Origin: an uncultured Bacteroidota bacterium
GTDB lineage: Bacteria > Bacteroidota > Bacteroidia > AKYH767-A > OLB10
Assembly: GCA_900696575.1 (NCBI GenBank)
Contig: CAADHD010000027.1
Coordinates: 62,001 to 126,000, forward strand
Direction: 5' to 3'
Length of the DNA: 64,000 bases
Shown here: piece after piece, positions 54,084 through 63,492 of the stretch
Layout of the letters: each line of letters begins with the position of its first letter
Numbering within the stretch: the first letter of the stretch is position 1
Translations under genes and position numbers: made by a program
Notes under the pieces: model-generated
The model's input: only the letters and a program-made list of their open reading frames with translations
Database searches by the model: none
Told to the model about the DNA's origin: nothing

Positions 54084-54834
54084 TAATGCGGATAATCAAG
54101 CTTATGACAATAGCTGTAGTTGAAATGACGGAGGTTATTACGACCAAAGCCGGATTGATGTTAGCCAGTGCTTTTCTTTTTATGGGTTTGATATAGATAA
54201 TATCATCAGGATGGACATACCGGTTATTGATTAAAGCATCAGGACTGGTAAGGTCAATTTTTATTTCCCTCACTTTCTCATCCACATCCTTTCGGTAAAT
54301 CTTAATATCGGTACGGTCGCCATAATTAGTAAGATCACCGGCCATCCCCAAGGCTTCGGCAAAAGTCATTTTCTCATTCGAAATGTAATACAGGCCGGGC
54401 TTGTTAACTTCGCCAAGCACGGTAATTTTAAAACTTAATTTTTTTAAAACAACCACGGGGTCATCAATGTAGCGGGTAAAGCGGTTGGTAATGGAATCTT
54501 TGGCTGCGCTGAGCGAAAGACCGGCTATTTTAAGTTTCCCGGCTAATGGCAAATCAAGGTAGCCGAAGCGGTCAACTACAAAGCCTTTTTCATAAAAGGT
54601 ACGGTTGTCAACGATTCCCTTATCAAAGTTGGCGCTCAAACCCGGCAAGGCTTCCGGGTTGATGGTAAACAGTTGAACGGAAAGAATATCCTCCGGAAAA
54701 ATTTTTAATTCAAAATCGGATGCCTGTGAAGCATTATTTTCAAAGTGCTGAAAATAAACAATCTCTTTTTGCGGAGTGCAGGAAGCCAAAGCAATTAAAA
54801 GGGCCGTAACAAAAAAACAATAGCGGTTCATCAA
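54073..54834 (-). CDS. Polysaccharide export outer-membrane lipoprotein (Wza-like)
   Basis: 253 aa. Lipobox LIALASC near residue 19. PES domain: DFELKIFPEDILSVQLFTINPEAL, then DRFGYLDLPLAGKLKIAGLS. One SLBB domain: ITVLGEVNKPGLYYISNEKMTFAEALGMAGDLT. It ends with a C-terminal hydrophobic helix (about 228-248) and is short compared with Wza, as in other Bacteroidota. It should form the outer export channel with the co-encoded Wzc-like kinase. Confidence 0.88.
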   Translation of the reverse strand: MMNRYCFFVTALLIALASCTPQKEIVYFQHFENNASQASDFELKIFPEDILSVQLFTINPEALPGLSANFDKGIVDNRTFYEKGFVVDRFGYLDLPLAGKLKIAGLSLSAAKDSITNRFTRYIDDPVVVLKKLSFKITVLGEVNKPGLYYISNEKMTFAEALGMAGDLTNYGDRTDIKIYRKDVDEKVREIKIDLTSPDALINNRYVHPDDIIYIKPIKRKALANINPALVVITSVISTTAIVISLIIRINGN

Positions 54835-54843
54835 CGAAAAATT

Positions 54844-55986
54844 TTAATCAGCAAGCACTGAACGCGAAATCACAATTTTCTGTATTTCTGATGTGCCTTC
54901 ATAAATCTGGGTGATTTTAGCATCGCGCATCAGCCGCTCCACATGAAATTCTTTTACATACCCATACCCTCCGTGAACCTGTACGGCTTCTACGGTTACA
55001 TCCATAGCCACTTTTGAAGCATATAATTTGGCCATGCTTCCTGCAAGCGTGTAGCTTTCATGCTGGTCTTTCAACCATGCAGCTTTCAAACAAAGTAAAC
55101 GCGCAGCCTCAATCTGGGTGGCCATATCTGCTAATTTAAACTGAATAGCCTGATGATGGCGAATTTCTTTTCCGAATGCTTTTCGTTCTTTCGAATACTT
55201 AAGCGCTAATTCATACGCCCCAGAAGCAATACCCAATGCCTGGGCCGCAATCCCTATTCTTCCGCCCTCCAGTGTTTTCATGGCGAATTTGAATCCGAAT
55301 CCGTCTTCGCCAATACGGTTTTCTTTTGGAACTTTTACATCTGTAAACATTAAAGAGTGGGTATCTGAACCTCGAATTCCTAATTTGTTTTCCTTAGGTC
55401 CAACGGTAAAGCCGGGCATTCCTTTTTCTACAATCAGGCAATTAATGCCTTTATGACCTTTACTAACATCGGTTTGTGCCATCACCAAATATACCGAAGC
55501 GGTTGATCCGTTGGTAATCCAGTTTTTGGTTCCGTTAAGCAGATAATGGTCGCCTTTATCAATGGCTGTAGTGCGTTGTGAAGTGGCGTCACTTCCGGCT
55601 TCCGGTTCCGAAAGGCAGAATGCCCCGATAATTTCGCCTTTAGCCAAAGGAACAAGGTACTTTCTTTTTTGCTCTTCATTACCGTATTGTTCAAGCCCCC
55701 AGCATACTAATGAGTTGTTAACCGACATGACCACTGAAGCCGATGCATCAACTTTTGAAATTTCTTCCATGGCTAATACATACGCTACTGTGTCAAGTCC
55801 GCTTCCACCGTATTCAGGACTTACCATCATACCCAAAAATCCCAGTTCTCCGAGTTTTTTAATTTGTTCGGCAGGGAATTTCTGATGTTCATCTCTTTCA
55901 ATAACACCCGGTAAAAGTTCATTTTGTGCAAAGTCGCGGGCAGCTTTTTGTATCATTTTCTGCTCCTCAGTCAGTTCAAACAGCAT
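54844..55986 (-). CDS. Acyl-CoA dehydrogenase
   Basis: 380 aa, normal length. Signatures: AFCLSEPEAGSDATSQRTTA (FAD/substrate loop), KNWITNGSTASVYLVMAQT, DTHSLMFTDVKVP, and the catalytic Glu near VERLMRDAKITQIYEGTSEIQ (short-chain type position). The first step of beta-oxidation, introducing a trans-2,3 double bond. Chain-length preference cannot be decided; short-chain (butyryl-CoA) type is likely from the C-terminal Glu. Its promoter box is divergent to that of the 2TM gene. Confidence 0.9.
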   Translation of the reverse strand: MLFELTEEQKMIQKAARDFAQNELLPGVIERDEHQKFPAEQIKKLGELGFLGMMVSPEYGGSGLDTVAYVLAMEEISKVDASASVVMSVNNSLVCWGLEQYGNEEQKRKYLVPLAKGEIIGAFCLSEPEAGSDATSQRTTAIDKGDHYLLNGTKNWITNGSTASVYLVMAQTDVSKGHKGINCLIVEKGMPGFTVGPKENKLGIRGSDTHSLMFTDVKVPKENRIGEDGFGFKFAMKTLEGGRIGIAAQALGIASGAYELALKYSKERKAFGKEIRHHQAIQFKLADMATQIEAARLLCLKAAWLKDQHESYTLAGSMAKLYASKVAMDVTVEAVQVHGGYGYVKEFHVERLMRDAKITQIYEGTSEIQKIVISRSVLAD

Positions 55987-56008
55987 AGTCTTTTCTTTTG
56001 GAAAACGA

Positions 56009-56016
56009 CAAAGGTA
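56009..56016 (-). promoter_or_regulatory. Putative -7 box of the acyl-CoA dehydrogenase gene (TACCTTTG)
   Basis: Perfect TAnnTTTG on the minus strand, 22 nt upstream of the ATG at 55986. Confidence 0.5.
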
Positions 56017-56082
56017 AAGTTATTGGCACAATAAATTAATATGTAATGCATAGCATGGAATGATTTCCTTGAAACAATTCTC

Positions 56083-56090
56083 TACTTTCG
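56083..56090 (+). promoter_or_regulatory. Putative -7 box of the 2TM gene (TACTTTCG)
   Basis: One base off TAnnTTTG, 20 nt upstream of the ATG at 56111; divergent to the acyl-CoA dehydrogenase promoter. Confidence 0.4.
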
Positions 56091-56110
56091 CATCAATAAA
56101 ATTTTAAACT

Positions 56111-56395
56111 ATGAACATTGTGGAAGAATCGAAAGACAGTGAATTATGGCGCCTTGCCAAAAAAAGAGCTGTTTTTCAAAAACATTTGCGCACTTACATA
56201 ATCATGAATGTCTTTTTCTGGATCATCTGGTATTTCACGTCTCCTGAATATTATGGAGGGCTTCCCTGGCCGGGCTGGGCTATGTTGGGGTGGGGTATCG
56301 GGTTGCTGTTCAACTATTTTGATGCTTATCATGGCAGTATGGATAATGCGGCAGAACGGGAATACCAAAAACTGAAAAAAGAGAAAAACGGGTAA
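56111..56395 (+). CDS. 2TM-domain small membrane protein
   Basis: 94 aa. The pattern ELWRLAKKRAVFQKHLRTYI, then helix MNVFFWIIWYF, then WPGWAMLGWGIGLLFNYFDAY matches the 2TM domain found in Bacteroidota, where it occurs alone or fused to LytTR regulators and histidine kinases. The role of the solo form is not established. A Lys/Glu-rich cytoplasmic end follows. Confidence 0.8.
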   Translation: MNIVEESKDSELWRLAKKRAVFQKHLRTYIIMNVFFWIIWYFTSPEYYGGLPWPGWAMLGWGIGLLFNYFDAYHGSMDNAAEREYQKLKKEKNG

Positions 56396-56483
56396 AATCC
56401 TGTTTATCTTTTCATTTCGGGGTTTATAAAATCACCTATTTGAATGCCTTGTATGAAATAATCAACACCTGTTGATATTTTTT

Positions 56484-56491
56484 TACTTTTG
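56484..56491 (+). promoter_or_regulatory. Putative -7 box of the yceD-rpmF-plsX-fabH run (TACTTTTG)
   Basis: Perfect TAnnTTTG 29 nt upstream of the ATG at 56521. No -33 TTG at a good distance. Confidence 0.5.
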
Positions 56492-56520
56492 TCGGCCATT
56501 TATGAAGAAGGGGAGGAGTT

Positions 56521-57054
56521 ATGGAATACCGGTCCAAATTCAACATATCCATTTCAGGTCTGCCCGTAACCGGACAGCAATTTGAGTACGAACTTGGAGA
56601 AGAGTTTTTTGCCTATTTCAATCATCCCGACTTAAAAAAAGGAAAGCTGAAAGCAAACATTGAAATGAACCGAATTGAAAAATCCTATGCTATAGACATG
56701 GCCATTTCAGGTTTGGTAGAAATTAGCTGCGACCGGTGTCTTGGCAGTTATAATTTTCCGGTAGAAGTAAAACATCAACTTTATGCCAGAAATGAGGCAG
56801 ATTGTTCGGAGACTGATCTGGAAGATGATGACATTATTGTGATTAAACAGGGAGAGCATGTCATCAATATGGCTCAGCATCTGCATGATTTTATTTCTTT
56901 AACTCTACCTTACCGCAAAGTGCATCCTGATGATGAATCTGGAACAAGCACTTGCGATCCCGAATTTCTAAAACGCATCAGCAAGGAAGAATTTCATAAG
57001 CCTACCGGTACCGATCCGCGCTGGGATATTTTAAAAAACCTTAAAAACAACTAG
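56521..57054 (+). CDS. yceD: YceD family protein (DUF177)
   Basis: 177 aa. Family core ISGLVEISCDRCLGSYNFPVEV (about 60-81) with the Cys-x2-Cys pair, then the acidic run ETDLEDDDIIVI and LPYRKVHPDD. DUF177 proteins are linked to 23S rRNA and ribosome assembly and are almost always encoded just before rpmF, as here (18-nt gap). Confidence 0.88.
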   Translation: MEYRSKFNISISGLPVTGQQFEYELGEEFFAYFNHPDLKKGKLKANIEMNRIEKSYAIDMAISGLVEISCDRCLGSYNFPVEVKHQLYARNEADCSETDLEDDDIIVIKQGEHVINMAQHLHDFISLTLPYRKVHPDDESGTSTCDPEFLKRISKEEFHKPTGTDPRWDILKNLKNN

Positions 57055-57072
57055 TCTTTAATTTGACAGATT

Positions 57073-57258
57073 ATGCCAAATCCAAAACACCGACACTCCA
57101 AAGCGCGCAGCCGCTCAAGAAGGACACATTACAAAGCCGAAGAACCAACCATTGCCGTTTGTTCCGTTACCGGTGAAACTCATCTTTATCACCGTGCATA
57201 CTGGCACGACAACAAGCTTTACTACAAGGGTAAAGTGGTAATGGAAAAATCAGCTTAA
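57073..57258 (+). CDS. rpmF: 50S ribosomal protein L32
   Basis: 61 aa. MPNPKHRHSKARSRSRR at the start is the L32 signature. Only one Cys (AVCSVTGE) is present, so this is the zinc-free form. It lies between yceD and plsX in the well-known conserved order. Confidence 0.95.
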   Translation: MPNPKHRHSKARSRSRRTHYKAEEPTIAVCSVTGETHLYHRAYWHDNKLYYKGKVVMEKSA

Positions 57259-57300
57259 TAAAGCTAACCGTAACTTAGAAACATACCCCATATCAGCCTG

Positions 57301-58260
57301 ATGAAAATCGGAATTGATATCATGGGAGGCGACTATGCTCCGCAGGAGACAGTTGCCGGTTGCATTGAAGCTGCAAAAGAATTGCGCAGCATTGCCCGCC
57401 TTGTTCTTATTGGTGATGAAAAAGCCATTCTTCAGGAATTGAAAAATCGTAATTCACCCCCTTCAGGTTTTGAAATCATAGATGCACCTGAAACAATTAC
57501 ATTTAACGATTCGCCAACCAAGGCCTTAGTTCAGAAACCCAACTCAGGCATGGCCATCGGCTTTAAATTATTGGCCTCAAAAAAAATTGACGCTTTTGCC
57601 AGTGCCGGCAATACCGGAGCCATGATGGTAGGAGCTATGTTTTCCGTAAAAACCATTTCCGGCATTATCAGGCCTACAATAAGTTCTGTTATCCCTAAAG
57701 AAAAAGGCGGATATGGAATTATTCTGGACGTTGGCATCAATGCCGATTGTAAGCCTGAAATGCTGCAGCAGTTTGCTCTGGTAGGTTCATTGTATGCTGA
57801 ACATGTGCTGCATATCAAAAACCCGAAAGTAGGACTGCTGAACATTGGCGAAGAAGAAGAAAAAGGCAATCTGCTGGCTCAATCAGCTTTAACACTTTTA
57901 AAACAAATGCCTGAAATCAACTTTATCGGTAATGTGGAAGGCCGCGATTTGTTCAATGAAAAAGCAGACGTAATAGTATGTGACGGCTTCACCGGAAATG
58001 TAGTTCTTAAACAGGCAGAATCGTTTTATACGCTCATAAAAAAAAGAAACATACACGATCCGTACTTCGATCGTTTTGATTTTGAAGACTACGGAGGGAC
58101 ACCGTTGCTTGGCGTTAATGCACCGGTCATAATTGCACACGGAATCTCACGCGCCAAGGCAATTAAAAACATGATTAAACTTTCGTATGAAGTGGCTGCT
58201 GCAGGCCTAAATCAGAAAATTTCTGCTGCTTTAACAGCTACTGTTGCCAACACAGACTGA
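57301..58260 (+). CDS. plsX: Phosphate acyltransferase PlsX
   Basis: 319 aa. Starts [19 protein letters not shown] and has [15 protein letters not shown] and [16 protein letters not shown]. It makes acyl-phosphate from acyl-ACP for phospholipid synthesis (with PlsY). It ends 2 nt before fabH; together with accB and accC it forms a lipid-synthesis block. Confidence 0.95.
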   Translation: MKIGIDIMGGDYAPQETVAGCIEAAKELRSIARLVLIGDEKAILQELKNRNSPPSGFEIIDAPETITFNDSPTKALVQKPNSGMAIGFKLLASKKIDAFASAGNTGAMMVGAMFSVKTISGIIRPTISSVIPKEKGGYGIILDVGINADCKPEMLQQFALVGSLYAEHVLHIKNPKVGLLNIGEEEEKGNLLAQSALTLLKQMPEINFIGNVEGRDLFNEKADVIVCDGFTGNVVLKQAESFYTLIKKRNIHDPYFDRFDFEDYGGTPLLGVNAPVIIAHGISRAKAIKNMIKLSYEVAAAGLNQKISAALTATVANTD

Positions 58261-58262
58261 AC

Positions 58263-59261
58263 ATGCAGAAAATCAGAGCAGCAATAACAGCAGTTGCCGG
58301 TTGGGTTCCACCGGATATGGTTACCAATAAAGACCTTGAAAAAATGGTGGATACCAATGATGAGTGGATTGTCAGCCGTACAGGAATTAAAGAACGGAGA
58401 ATTTTAAAAGGTGAGGGTTTAGGCACTTCCGATATTGCCGCTCCGGCTGTTAAAGAGTTGTTGAGAAAACGCGGAATAAGCGCTGAAGAAATTGATCTTC
58501 TAATTTGCGCTACCACTACACCGGATATGTTATTTCCGGCAACAGCCAATATCATTTGCGACAAGATTGGAGCCAAGAATGCTTTCGGCTACGATATAAG
58601 CGCTGCCTGCTCGGGTTTCCTGTTCAGCCTTGCTACTGCAGCTAAATTTGTGGAGTCTGGCAGGTATAAAAAAGTAGTAGTTGTCGGGGCTGATAAAATG
58701 TCATCTATCCTTAATTTTAAAGACCGCGCTACCTGCATTATTTTTGGTGATGGAGGCGGAGCGGTTTTATTAGAGCCAAACACGGAGGGATATGGCATTC
58801 AAGATGAAATTTTAGCCAGTGATGGAAGCGGACGCGCTTACCTGCATCAGAAAGCCGGAGGAAGCATAATGCCACCCACCCACGAAACAGTTGAAAAAGA
58901 ACTTCACTATGTTTATCAGGAAGGGCAAACAGTTTTTAAGTTTGCTGTAAAAGGAATGGCGGATGTGGCTGCGGCTATTATGGAAAGAAACAACCTGAAA
59001 GCCGATGATATTGCATGGCTTGTTCCTCATCAGGCAAACAAAAGAATAATTGATGCCACAGCAGTCCGGATGGGATTGAGCGAAGAAAAAGTGATGATAA
59101 ATATACAACGTTACGGCAATACCACTAACGGTACATTACCTTTATGCCTGTGGGAATGGGAGTCAAGACTTTACAAAGGCGATAACATTATTCTTGCCGC
59201 ATTTGGAGGCGGATTTACCTGGGGAGCGATTTATCTAAAATGGGCTTACGGTTCAAAATAA
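58263..59261 (+). CDS. fabH: 3-oxoacyl-ACP synthase III (FabH)
   Basis: 332 aa, normal length. Active-site Cys in [14 protein letters not shown], His in [11 protein letters not shown], and Asn in [12 protein letters not shown]-terminal [13 protein letters not shown] is the usual entry. It condenses acetyl-CoA (or branched acyl-CoA) with malonyl-ACP to start fatty-acid synthesis. Immediately downstream of plsX. Confidence 0.95.
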   Translation: MQKIRAAITAVAGWVPPDMVTNKDLEKMVDTNDEWIVSRTGIKERRILKGEGLGTSDIAAPAVKELLRKRGISAEEIDLLICATTTPDMLFPATANIICDKIGAKNAFGYDISAACSGFLFSLATAAKFVESGRYKKVVVVGADKMSSILNFKDRATCIIFGDGGGAVLLEPNTEGYGIQDEILASDGSGRAYLHQKAGGSIMPPTHETVEKELHYVYQEGQTVFKFAVKGMADVAAAIMERNNLKADDIAWLVPHQANKRIIDATAVRMGLSEEKVMINIQRYGNTTNGTLPLCLWEWESRLYKGDNIILAAFGGGFTWGAIYLKWAYGSK

Positions 59262-59280
59262 TCTTCCTGAGAAATAGCAC

Positions 59281-59288
59281 TACTTTTG
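59281..59288 (+). promoter_or_regulatory. Putative -7 box of accB-accC (TACTTTTG)
   Basis: Perfect TAnnTTTG 25 nt upstream of the accB ATG; it would let the carboxylase genes be transcribed apart from fabH. Confidence 0.5.
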
Positions 59289-59313
59289 TTTCACCTGACT
59301 AAAACCAACAACT

Positions 59314-59793
59314 ATGAACAAAAAAGAAATTGAAGAGCTGATTAAATTCGTTTCCAAAGCAGGAGTCAGCGAGGTAAGTATTGAACAAAAGGATTTTAAA
59401 ATTTGCATAAAAAATGCTCAGCCATCAACTGTTCAGACGCCTGCTTTTGCCCCGGCTCCGGTAGTCATGGCTCCGCCTCCTGCTTCGGTACAGGCAGCAG
59501 TTAAAGAAGAGCCTGTAAAAAAAGAGGCTTCCGGTACCATTGATGAAAGCAAATTGCACGTTATCAAATCACCAATGATCGGAACTTTTTATCGCGCTTC
59601 CAGCCCCGATAAACCCAACTTTGTAAATGTTGGTGATGAAATAAAAGCCGGTAAAACGCTCTGCATCATTGAAGCCATGAAACTTTTCAATGAAATTGAA
59701 TCAGATGTAGCCGGTAAAATCGTAAAAGTACTGGTTGATAATGCCACGCCCGTAGAATACGATCAACCATTATTCCTTGTTGATCCAAGCTAA
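59314..59793 (+). CDS. accB: Biotin carboxyl carrier protein of acetyl-CoA carboxylase
   Basis: 159 aa. N-terminal helix pair (KKEIEELIKFVSKAGVSEVSI), a Pro/Ala/Val linker (about 35-75), and a C-terminal biotinyl domain with IKSPMIGTFYRASSP and the biotin lysine in EAMKLFNEIE. It carries the carboxybiotin between AccC and the AccAD transferase. accC follows after 82 nt. Confidence 0.95.
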   Translation: MNKKEIEELIKFVSKAGVSEVSIEQKDFKICIKNAQPSTVQTPAFAPAPVVMAPPPASVQAAVKEEPVKKEASGTIDESKLHVIKSPMIGTFYRASSPDKPNFVNVGDEIKAGKTLCIIEAMKLFNEIESDVAGKIVKVLVDNATPVEYDQPLFLVDPS

Positions 59794-59875
59794 TTTTCAC
59801 TTTTGTTTTTTTGTGAATGAGCAATCAATCAGTCAGTATTATTTACAAAATAACACTTCAGCTTAAAAAACCTTT

Positions 59876-61213
59876 ATGTTCAAAAAAATACTGATTGCCA
59901 ATCGCGGAGAAATCGCTTTGCGGATTATCCGTACCTGCAAGGAAATGGGAATAAATACCGTTGCCGTTTACTCTACAGCCGATAAGGACAGCCTGCATGT
60001 TAAGTTTGCTGATGAAGCAGTTTGCATTGGACCTCCTGCAAGCCGCGAATCTTATCTGAATATACCCAACATCATTTCAGCCGCAGAAATAACCAATGCC
60101 GATGCCATTCATCCCGGTTATGGTTTCCTTTCTGAAAACTCAAAGTTCTCCGACATCTGCGGAAAGCATGGAATTAAATTTATCGGGGCTACTCCCGAGC
60201 AGATTGATGCCATGGGCGATAAATCAAATGCCAAAGACACTATGAAGGCAGCCGGTGTACCTACCATACCCGGAAGCGATGGATTAGTGCTGGATTTGAA
60301 AGACGGTCTGAAGACAGCCAAAAAAATCGGCTATCCGGTTATGCTGAAAGCAACAGCCGGAGGCGGTGGCCGTGGTATGCGTATTATTTGGAAGCCCGAA
60401 GAATTTGAAGATGCATGGAATGCTGCGCGTGCCGAAGCGGCTGCAGCATTCGGCAATGACGGAGTATATCTTGAAAAGTTTGTAGAAGAACCGCGCCATA
60501 TCGAAATTCAGATTGCAGGCGATCAGTATGGCCGCGCCTGTCACCTCAGTGAACGCGATTGTTCCATTCAGCGTAGGCATCAGAAACTGTTGGAAGAAAC
60601 GCCTTCACCCTTTATGACAGACAAACTACGCAAAGCCATGGGCGATGCGGCTATTAAAGCTGCACAAGCAGTAAAATACGAAGGTGTTGGTACAGTAGAG
60701 TTTTTAGTTGATAAGCATCGTAATTTTTATTTTATGGAGATGAACACCCGCATTCAGGTAGAACATCCCATTACCGAAGAAGTGATTAACTACGATTTGA
60801 TTAAAGAACAAATCAAAATTGCCGCTGGCGAAAAAATTTCAGGAAAAAACTATTTTCCCGAAATGCATGCCATCGAATGCCGCATCAATGCAGAAGACCC
60901 TTATAACGGTTTCAGGCCATCACCCGGAAAAATTACAACGCTTCACGTTCCGGGCGGTCATGGTGTTCGCATTGATTCGCATATCTATGCCGGCTATGTG
61001 ATTCCTCCATATTATGACAGCATGATTTCTAAAATCATCACCATAGCCCGTACGCGCGATGAAGCCATCAATACCATGGAACGTGCGCTAAGCGAGTTTG
61101 TCGTAGAAGGGGTAAAAACCACTATTCCGTTCCATCAGCAACTGATGCAGGATAAAAACTTCCGTAAAGGAAATTACACTACTAAGTTTATGGAGAGTTT
61201 TAAGTTGAAGTAA
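59876..61213 (+). CDS. accC: Acetyl-CoA carboxylase, biotin carboxylase subunit
   Basis: 445 aa. [20 protein letters not shown] start, ATP-grasp motifs [15 protein letters not shown] and [20 protein letters not shown], and RNGRP-type region [11 protein letters not shown]. It carboxylates the biotin on AccB with ATP and bicarbonate, the first step of fatty-acid synthesis. The next operon points the other way. Confidence 0.95.
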   Translation: MFKKILIANRGEIALRIIRTCKEMGINTVAVYSTADKDSLHVKFADEAVCIGPPASRESYLNIPNIISAAEITNADAIHPGYGFLSENSKFSDICGKHGIKFIGATPEQIDAMGDKSNAKDTMKAAGVPTIPGSDGLVLDLKDGLKTAKKIGYPVMLKATAGGGGRGMRIIWKPEEFEDAWNAARAEAAAAFGNDGVYLEKFVEEPRHIEIQIAGDQYGRACHLSERDCSIQRRHQKLLEETPSPFMTDKLRKAMGDAAIKAAQAVKYEGVGTVEFLVDKHRNFYFMEMNTRIQVEHPITEEVINYDLIKEQIKIAAGEKISGKNYFPEMHAIECRINAEDPYNGFRPSPGKITTLHVPGGHGVRIDSHIYAGYVIPPYYDSMISKIITIARTRDEAINTMERALSEFVVEGVKTTIPFHQQLMQDKNFRKGNYTTKFMESFKLK

Positions 61214-61266
61214 TACAGTTAAGGCTATTGTAATTATTCCGGCTAAAAAAGTTCTTTTTGTCTAAA

Positions 61267-61294
61267 ATAAAAAAGGCGGGTATCTCAACCCGCC
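61267..61294 (-). terminator. Terminator of the beta-helix lipoprotein gene
   Basis: Stem GGCGGGT / ACCCGCC with loop ATCTCA; on the minus strand it is followed by TTTTTTATTTT, 40 nt after the stop at 61334. On the plus strand it has no T-run. Confidence 0.75.
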
Positions 61295-61333
61295 CACATT
61301 GAACCTATTTGTATGAAAAGCTGATACTAATTT

Positions 61334-62767
61334 TTAATAGTTGGTGTTTTGAGGATTAAAGTTGCACCATCCCTGTGTCCAGTCGGTTACTCCGAAAGCG
61401 CCACGGTAATCAACCTGCTCAAATCCTGCCAGATTAGGATTATTGAACGATGAGCCAGCCAGCACCGGAGAGTTGGATGCCGGTAAAAAGTTGGGTGCTG
61501 AAAGATTGAACGGATTGGTAATCAGCAAATCGGAATTATTGACGAACAGTGCATTGTTCCATCCGGAAGTGTTAAACCATGTAGTGATGTCAAATGTACT
61601 TCCTGAATTTACAGCCAGCGGGGTGGCACAGCCTGCAATGATATTGTTGCGGAATTGCAAGTCGTTGTTTGCCGCATTGGTTTCGCAAAGTGAGCCATCT
61701 ATTAAGAGTCCGGTAGGATATCCGCAAAAAATGGAATTGTAAATTTTCAACTGGGTGTTTCTGCGGAGGTGGGCAGCACGTTTAAATTGTGAGTTAATAG
61801 TTGTAGAACCATCTGCCTGCGGGCCGAAAACACTGATGTTTGAGAATATGGCTGAAGTATAAGGAGTGGCAGTAGTTCCCTGTCCGTCATTATCAGATTC
61901 AAATCCGTTGGAGCCTGACTGGTCGGCAATGTTCGGATCGCGAAGGGCAACAGCAAACTGTACATTGCCTGAAAATCCGTTGTCAGAATCAAAATCATCA
62001 TCCCATGAACGGAAAGAAACAATGTGTTTAAGATTTACACTGCCACCGAACATTTCGAACGAGTCATCGCCATTATAAGACACCTGGATATACTCTATTT
62101 CAGTTCCTGATCCTACACCGCCAAGCGTAAGGCCATTGATTTCATTGTTTGGCTGAAATGCAATACCGCTGAATTCGATACGCACATACTTCAGTTTACC
62201 TGAATTATCATTCGTATTGTTTCCTCCGAATTGTGCGCCTACGCCTCCTTCAATAGTTCCTTCGCCACCGGGCAAATTAACCGGTGCGCGTCCGCAGATA
62301 ATGATGCCGCCCCAGTCGCCATAGTCGCGCTGACCGGCCGGTTGGGCTGAGGTAAACACAATGGGTTTACCGGCAGTTCCAACAGCCATTATTTTAGCGC
62401 CTCTTTCAATAATCAAGGTGCCTTTTGTGTTTTTATCTCCTTTTATTATCGTTCCTGCTTCGATGGTAAGTGTGGCCGGTTCCTTAACATAAACAAAACC
62501 TTTGATAATGTAAGTGTTGTTGCTTGTCCAGTTTGCATCTGAAGTAATGTTTCCTTGCACTTCGATAGTTTGGCCGGCTTGTGTTTCACAAAATGTGCCT
62601 GTGAATCCGGCAGGACAATCGCAGCCGCAGTTGTCATTAACGACTCCTCCGTTTTGACAGGTGGTTTTACAATCGTCTTTTTTCTTACAAGACGGTAAAG
62701 AAGCAACAGCCAGAAAAATCAGTGTTACTGTTCCTAAATGTTTAAGAATGTTGATAGTGGTTCTCAT
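61334..62767 (-). CDS. Lipoprotein with EGF-like motif and predicted beta-helix domain
   Basis: 477 aa from the ATG at 62767. Lipobox VASLPSC followed by a short Cys-rich EGF-like part (CQNGGVVNDNCGCDCP, GFTGTFCETQ; about 34-62). The rest resembles right-handed beta-helix surface proteins of Bacteroidota: LTIEAGTIIKGDKNTKGTLI, FTSAQPAGQRDYGDWGGIII and VSYNGDDSFEMFGGSVNLK. No catalytic residues can be named. The homologues I recall are conserved and sometimes mislabelled as transporters. Likely surface exposed; its role is unknown. Confidence 0.75.
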   Translation of the reverse strand: MRTTINILKHLGTVTLIFLAVASLPSCKKKDDCKTTCQNGGVVNDNCGCDCPAGFTGTFCETQAGQTIEVQGNITSDANWTSNNTYIIKGFVYVKEPATLTIEAGTIIKGDKNTKGTLIIERGAKIMAVGTAGKPIVFTSAQPAGQRDYGDWGGIIICGRAPVNLPGGEGTIEGGVGAQFGGNNTNDNSGKLKYVRIEFSGIAFQPNNEINGLTLGGVGSGTEIEYIQVSYNGDDSFEMFGGSVNLKHIVSFRSWDDDFDSDNGFSGNVQFAVALRDPNIADQSGSNGFESDNDGQGTTATPYTSAIFSNISVFGPQADGSTTINSQFKRAAHLRRNTQLKIYNSIFCGYPTGLLIDGSLCETNAANNDLQFRNNIIAGCATPLAVNSGSTFDITTWFNTSGWNNALFVNNSDLLITNPFNLSAPNFLPASNSPVLAGSSFNNPNLAGFEQVDYRGAFGVTDWTQGWCNFNPQNTNY

Positions 62768-62891
62768 TGTTGTTAAATTTTTGTTTAGCTGGTGCAATAA
62801 TCTCCAGCCAGTGTTAAGCAGGAGTTAACACAACAGAAAGTAAAGGTTAACAACAGTGGTAACCTGAAAAAAGAAGAAAAATAATGCCGGT

Positions 62892-63329
62892 TTAGTGGAT
62901 GCTGGTTTTGAAATACATTTCAACGCAGCGGCCGTTATCCGAAAAAATTACCTGATCAGAAAGATGTTTCATCAGGAAAACACCGCGTCCTGTAGGTTTT
63001 TCAAGGTTTTCAGGCGCTGTCGGGTCGGGCAGATTGTAAAAATCAAACCCCGGGCCTTCGTCCTGAACAGTAAAAATCAGATTATCACCTTCAACTTCAT
63101 AAGTAACCGTTACTTTTTTGGAAGGGTTATATTCATTTCCATGTTGTATGGCATTATTCACTGCTTCAGTAACCGATACCAGTATATTTCCGAATGCGTC
63201 TTCATGGATATTATGCTCTGTGCGCAATTCCTCAATAAGGTTTTCTATAATGTTGATGCTTTCCGGCTCGCTTACAATGCTGATGGTTTTCTTGGTGGGC
63301 TGTGCAGTGCTGGTCATAATGGTATTCAT
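62892..63329 (-). CDS. Anti-sigma-type serine kinase ATPase domain protein (RsbW-like)
   Basis: 145 aa from the ATG at 63329; a longer frame to 63461 exists but lacks a plausible start context. GHKL ATPase motifs: N box NILVSVTEAVNNAIQHGNEY, G1 QDEGPGFDF, G2 GRGVFLMKHL. Proteins of this type bind or phosphorylate partner-switch regulators. No sigma factor or anti-anti-sigma gene is adjacent. It is divergent from yidC. Confidence 0.85.
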   Translation of the reverse strand: MNTIMTSTAQPTKKTISIVSEPESINIIENLIEELRTEHNIHEDAFGNILVSVTEAVNNAIQHGNEYNPSKKVTVTYEVEGDNLIFTVQDEGPGFDFYNLPDPTAPENLEKPTGRGVFLMKHLSDQVIFSDNGRCVEMYFKTSIH

Positions 63330-63462
63330 TTCAGTGGTGCGAAGGTACGAAGGTAACGGAATAGAAATGCCTGTAACATTTTTTGTAAAAGAGTTTTTCA
63401 ACATACGGAAAGTGAAATCCGTTGCGGGCCTGAAGGTAGAAGGGTATCTGGGTGAAATCATG

Positions 63463-63470
63463 TAGGTTTG
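63463..63470 (+). promoter_or_regulatory. Putative -7 box of yidC (TAGGTTTG)
   Basis: Perfect TAnnTTTG 22 nt upstream of the yidC ATG at 63493; -33 region not clear. Confidence 0.4.
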
Positions 63471-63492
63471 CCACCTTTATTTTTAAAATTAC

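Noticed and set aside
59796-59818. Hairpin TTCAC ... GTGAA between accB and accC as a terminator
   Set aside because: Five-base stem with a long T-rich loop and no T-run after it; too weak to call, and accB-accC are normally co-transcribed.
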